A stretch of 64,000 nucleotides of DNA from positions 1 to 64,000 of the forward strand of contig JAKYXN010000006.1 in assembly GCA_022538095.1 (NCBI GenBank), written 5' to 3'. Positions 63,774 to 64,000 of the stretch are shown in pieces. The DNA comes from Puniceicoccaceae bacterium K14 (GTDB taxonomy: Bacteria; Verrucomicrobiota; Verrucomicrobiia; Opitutales; Opitutaceae). A program made the translations under genes and the position numbers. The notes under the pieces were generated by a model, which was not told where the DNA came from, made no database searches, and worked only from the letters and a program-made list of their open reading frames with translations. The stretch's first letter is position 1. The number at the start of each line of letters is the position of its first letter.

Positions 63774-64000
63774 TCACTGTTTCGGCAGCAGTTTCTTATC
63801 CCAAGGCAAGCCGACTTTTTCAGGCGTTTTGTCCCAAACTTCGAATACATCGAAGATTTTCCCAGGGTTTAGTATTCCCTTGGGGTCGAGTGCTTTCTTA
63901 ATTGCCTTCATCACTTCCATCTCCGCTGGGTTACGAGCGATCGTCATAAAAGGCGTCTTTGCTAGGCCAATACCGTGCTCGCCTGAAATGATTCCCTTCA
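63774..64000 (-). CDS. FAD-linked oxidase, GlcD-type, C-terminal end (cut by window edge)
   Basis: The minus-strand frame from the window edge to a TGA at 63774-63776 encodes about 75 residues containing KGIISGEHGIGLAKTPFM, then NPAEMEVMKAIKKALDPKGILNPGKIFD. GEHGIG and LDPKGILNPGKIF are the conserved C-terminal blocks of FAD-linked oxidases such as glycolate oxidase GlcD and D-lactate dehydrogenase. The FAD-binding domain lies outside the window. The exact substrate is open. Convergent with the LysM gene; the 121 bp between their stops contain no gene. Confidence 0.87.
   Translation of the reverse strand, partial: KGIISGEHGIGLAKTPFMTIARNPAEMEVMKAIKKALDPKGILNPGKIFDVFEVWDKTPEKVGLPWDKKLLPKQ

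Noticed and set aside
1-64000. CRISPR arrays or prophage modules
   Set aside because: No evenly spaced identical repeats and no capsid, tail, integrase or lysis genes were found; the single transposase fragment is at the edge.

Overview
The window reads as a chromosomal segment of a Gram-negative bacterium of the phylum Verrucomicrobiota, most probably class Opitutae (Puniceicoccales/Opitutales, for example a Pelagicoccus- or Coraliomargarita-like lineage). This placement is inferred from gene content and not from a marker-gene tree. The clues are a VPDSG-like C-terminal sorting signal, an Opitutae-style C-terminal domain of about 140 residues on large exported proteins, a verrucomicrobial pseudopilin, outer-membrane proteins (TolC, DUF481), and weak or absent Shine-Dalgarno sequences before many genes. 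Apart from the last 26 codons of an IS630-type transposase at the left edge, the window looks like core or lineage-typical chromosome, with no prophage, integron or CRISPR array.

Layout. 0-5.3 kb: transposase tail, a small membrane protein, a rhomboid-like membrane protein, queF, a sugar-nucleotide transferase, and a HlyD/TolC efflux pair. 5.5-18 kb: tRNA-Leu(UAG), a large exported protein, gluQ, and a complete peptide ABC transporter. The transporter is split into oppD-oppF and oppA-oppB-oppC, separated by a 1158-residue protein (possibly a PPi-dependent PEP carboxykinase) and a small exported protein. 18-25 kb: a CTERM protein, a GT4 glycosyltransferase, aroC with a degenerate P-loop protein, cysE, a DUF481 porin-like protein and trpA. 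25-34 kb: tRNA-His, a parvulin, a PilB/GspE-type ATPase with an accessory N-domain-like protein, obgE and a 1.4-kaa subtilisin-like protease. 33.7-38 kb: mcsA-mcsB-clpC, an arginine-phosphorylation proteolysis operon without ctsR. 38-44 kb: ilvE, a pseudopilin, nth and gcvP.

43.8-52.2 kb is dense in signalling genes: an HDOD protein, a response-regulator/histidine kinase fusion, a hybrid kinase with an eroded ATPase domain, two NarL/LuxR-type regulators (one with Glu at the phospho-acceptor position) and a lone receiver. A DUF445 protein, a DnaQ-like exonuclease and a small exported protein are interspersed. A 17-bp sequence is shared by the leader regions of the small exported protein and the Glu-bearing regulator. 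52.4-57.4 kb carries housekeeping genes rpsO, pnp, surE and serC. 57.5-64 kb has a secreted DJ-1/PfpI-like protein, a Tat-exported two-subunit molybdenum hydroxylase divergent from its maturation genes (XdhC- and MobA-like), a LysM protein and the 3' end of a GlcD-type FAD oxidase.

Most genes lie on the minus strand up to about 44 kb and on the plus strand after about 48.8 kb. Well-formed intrinsic terminators separate many units. The least ordinary elements are the 1158-residue enzyme inside the Opp locus, the McsAB-ClpC operon, and the degenerate two-component proteins.
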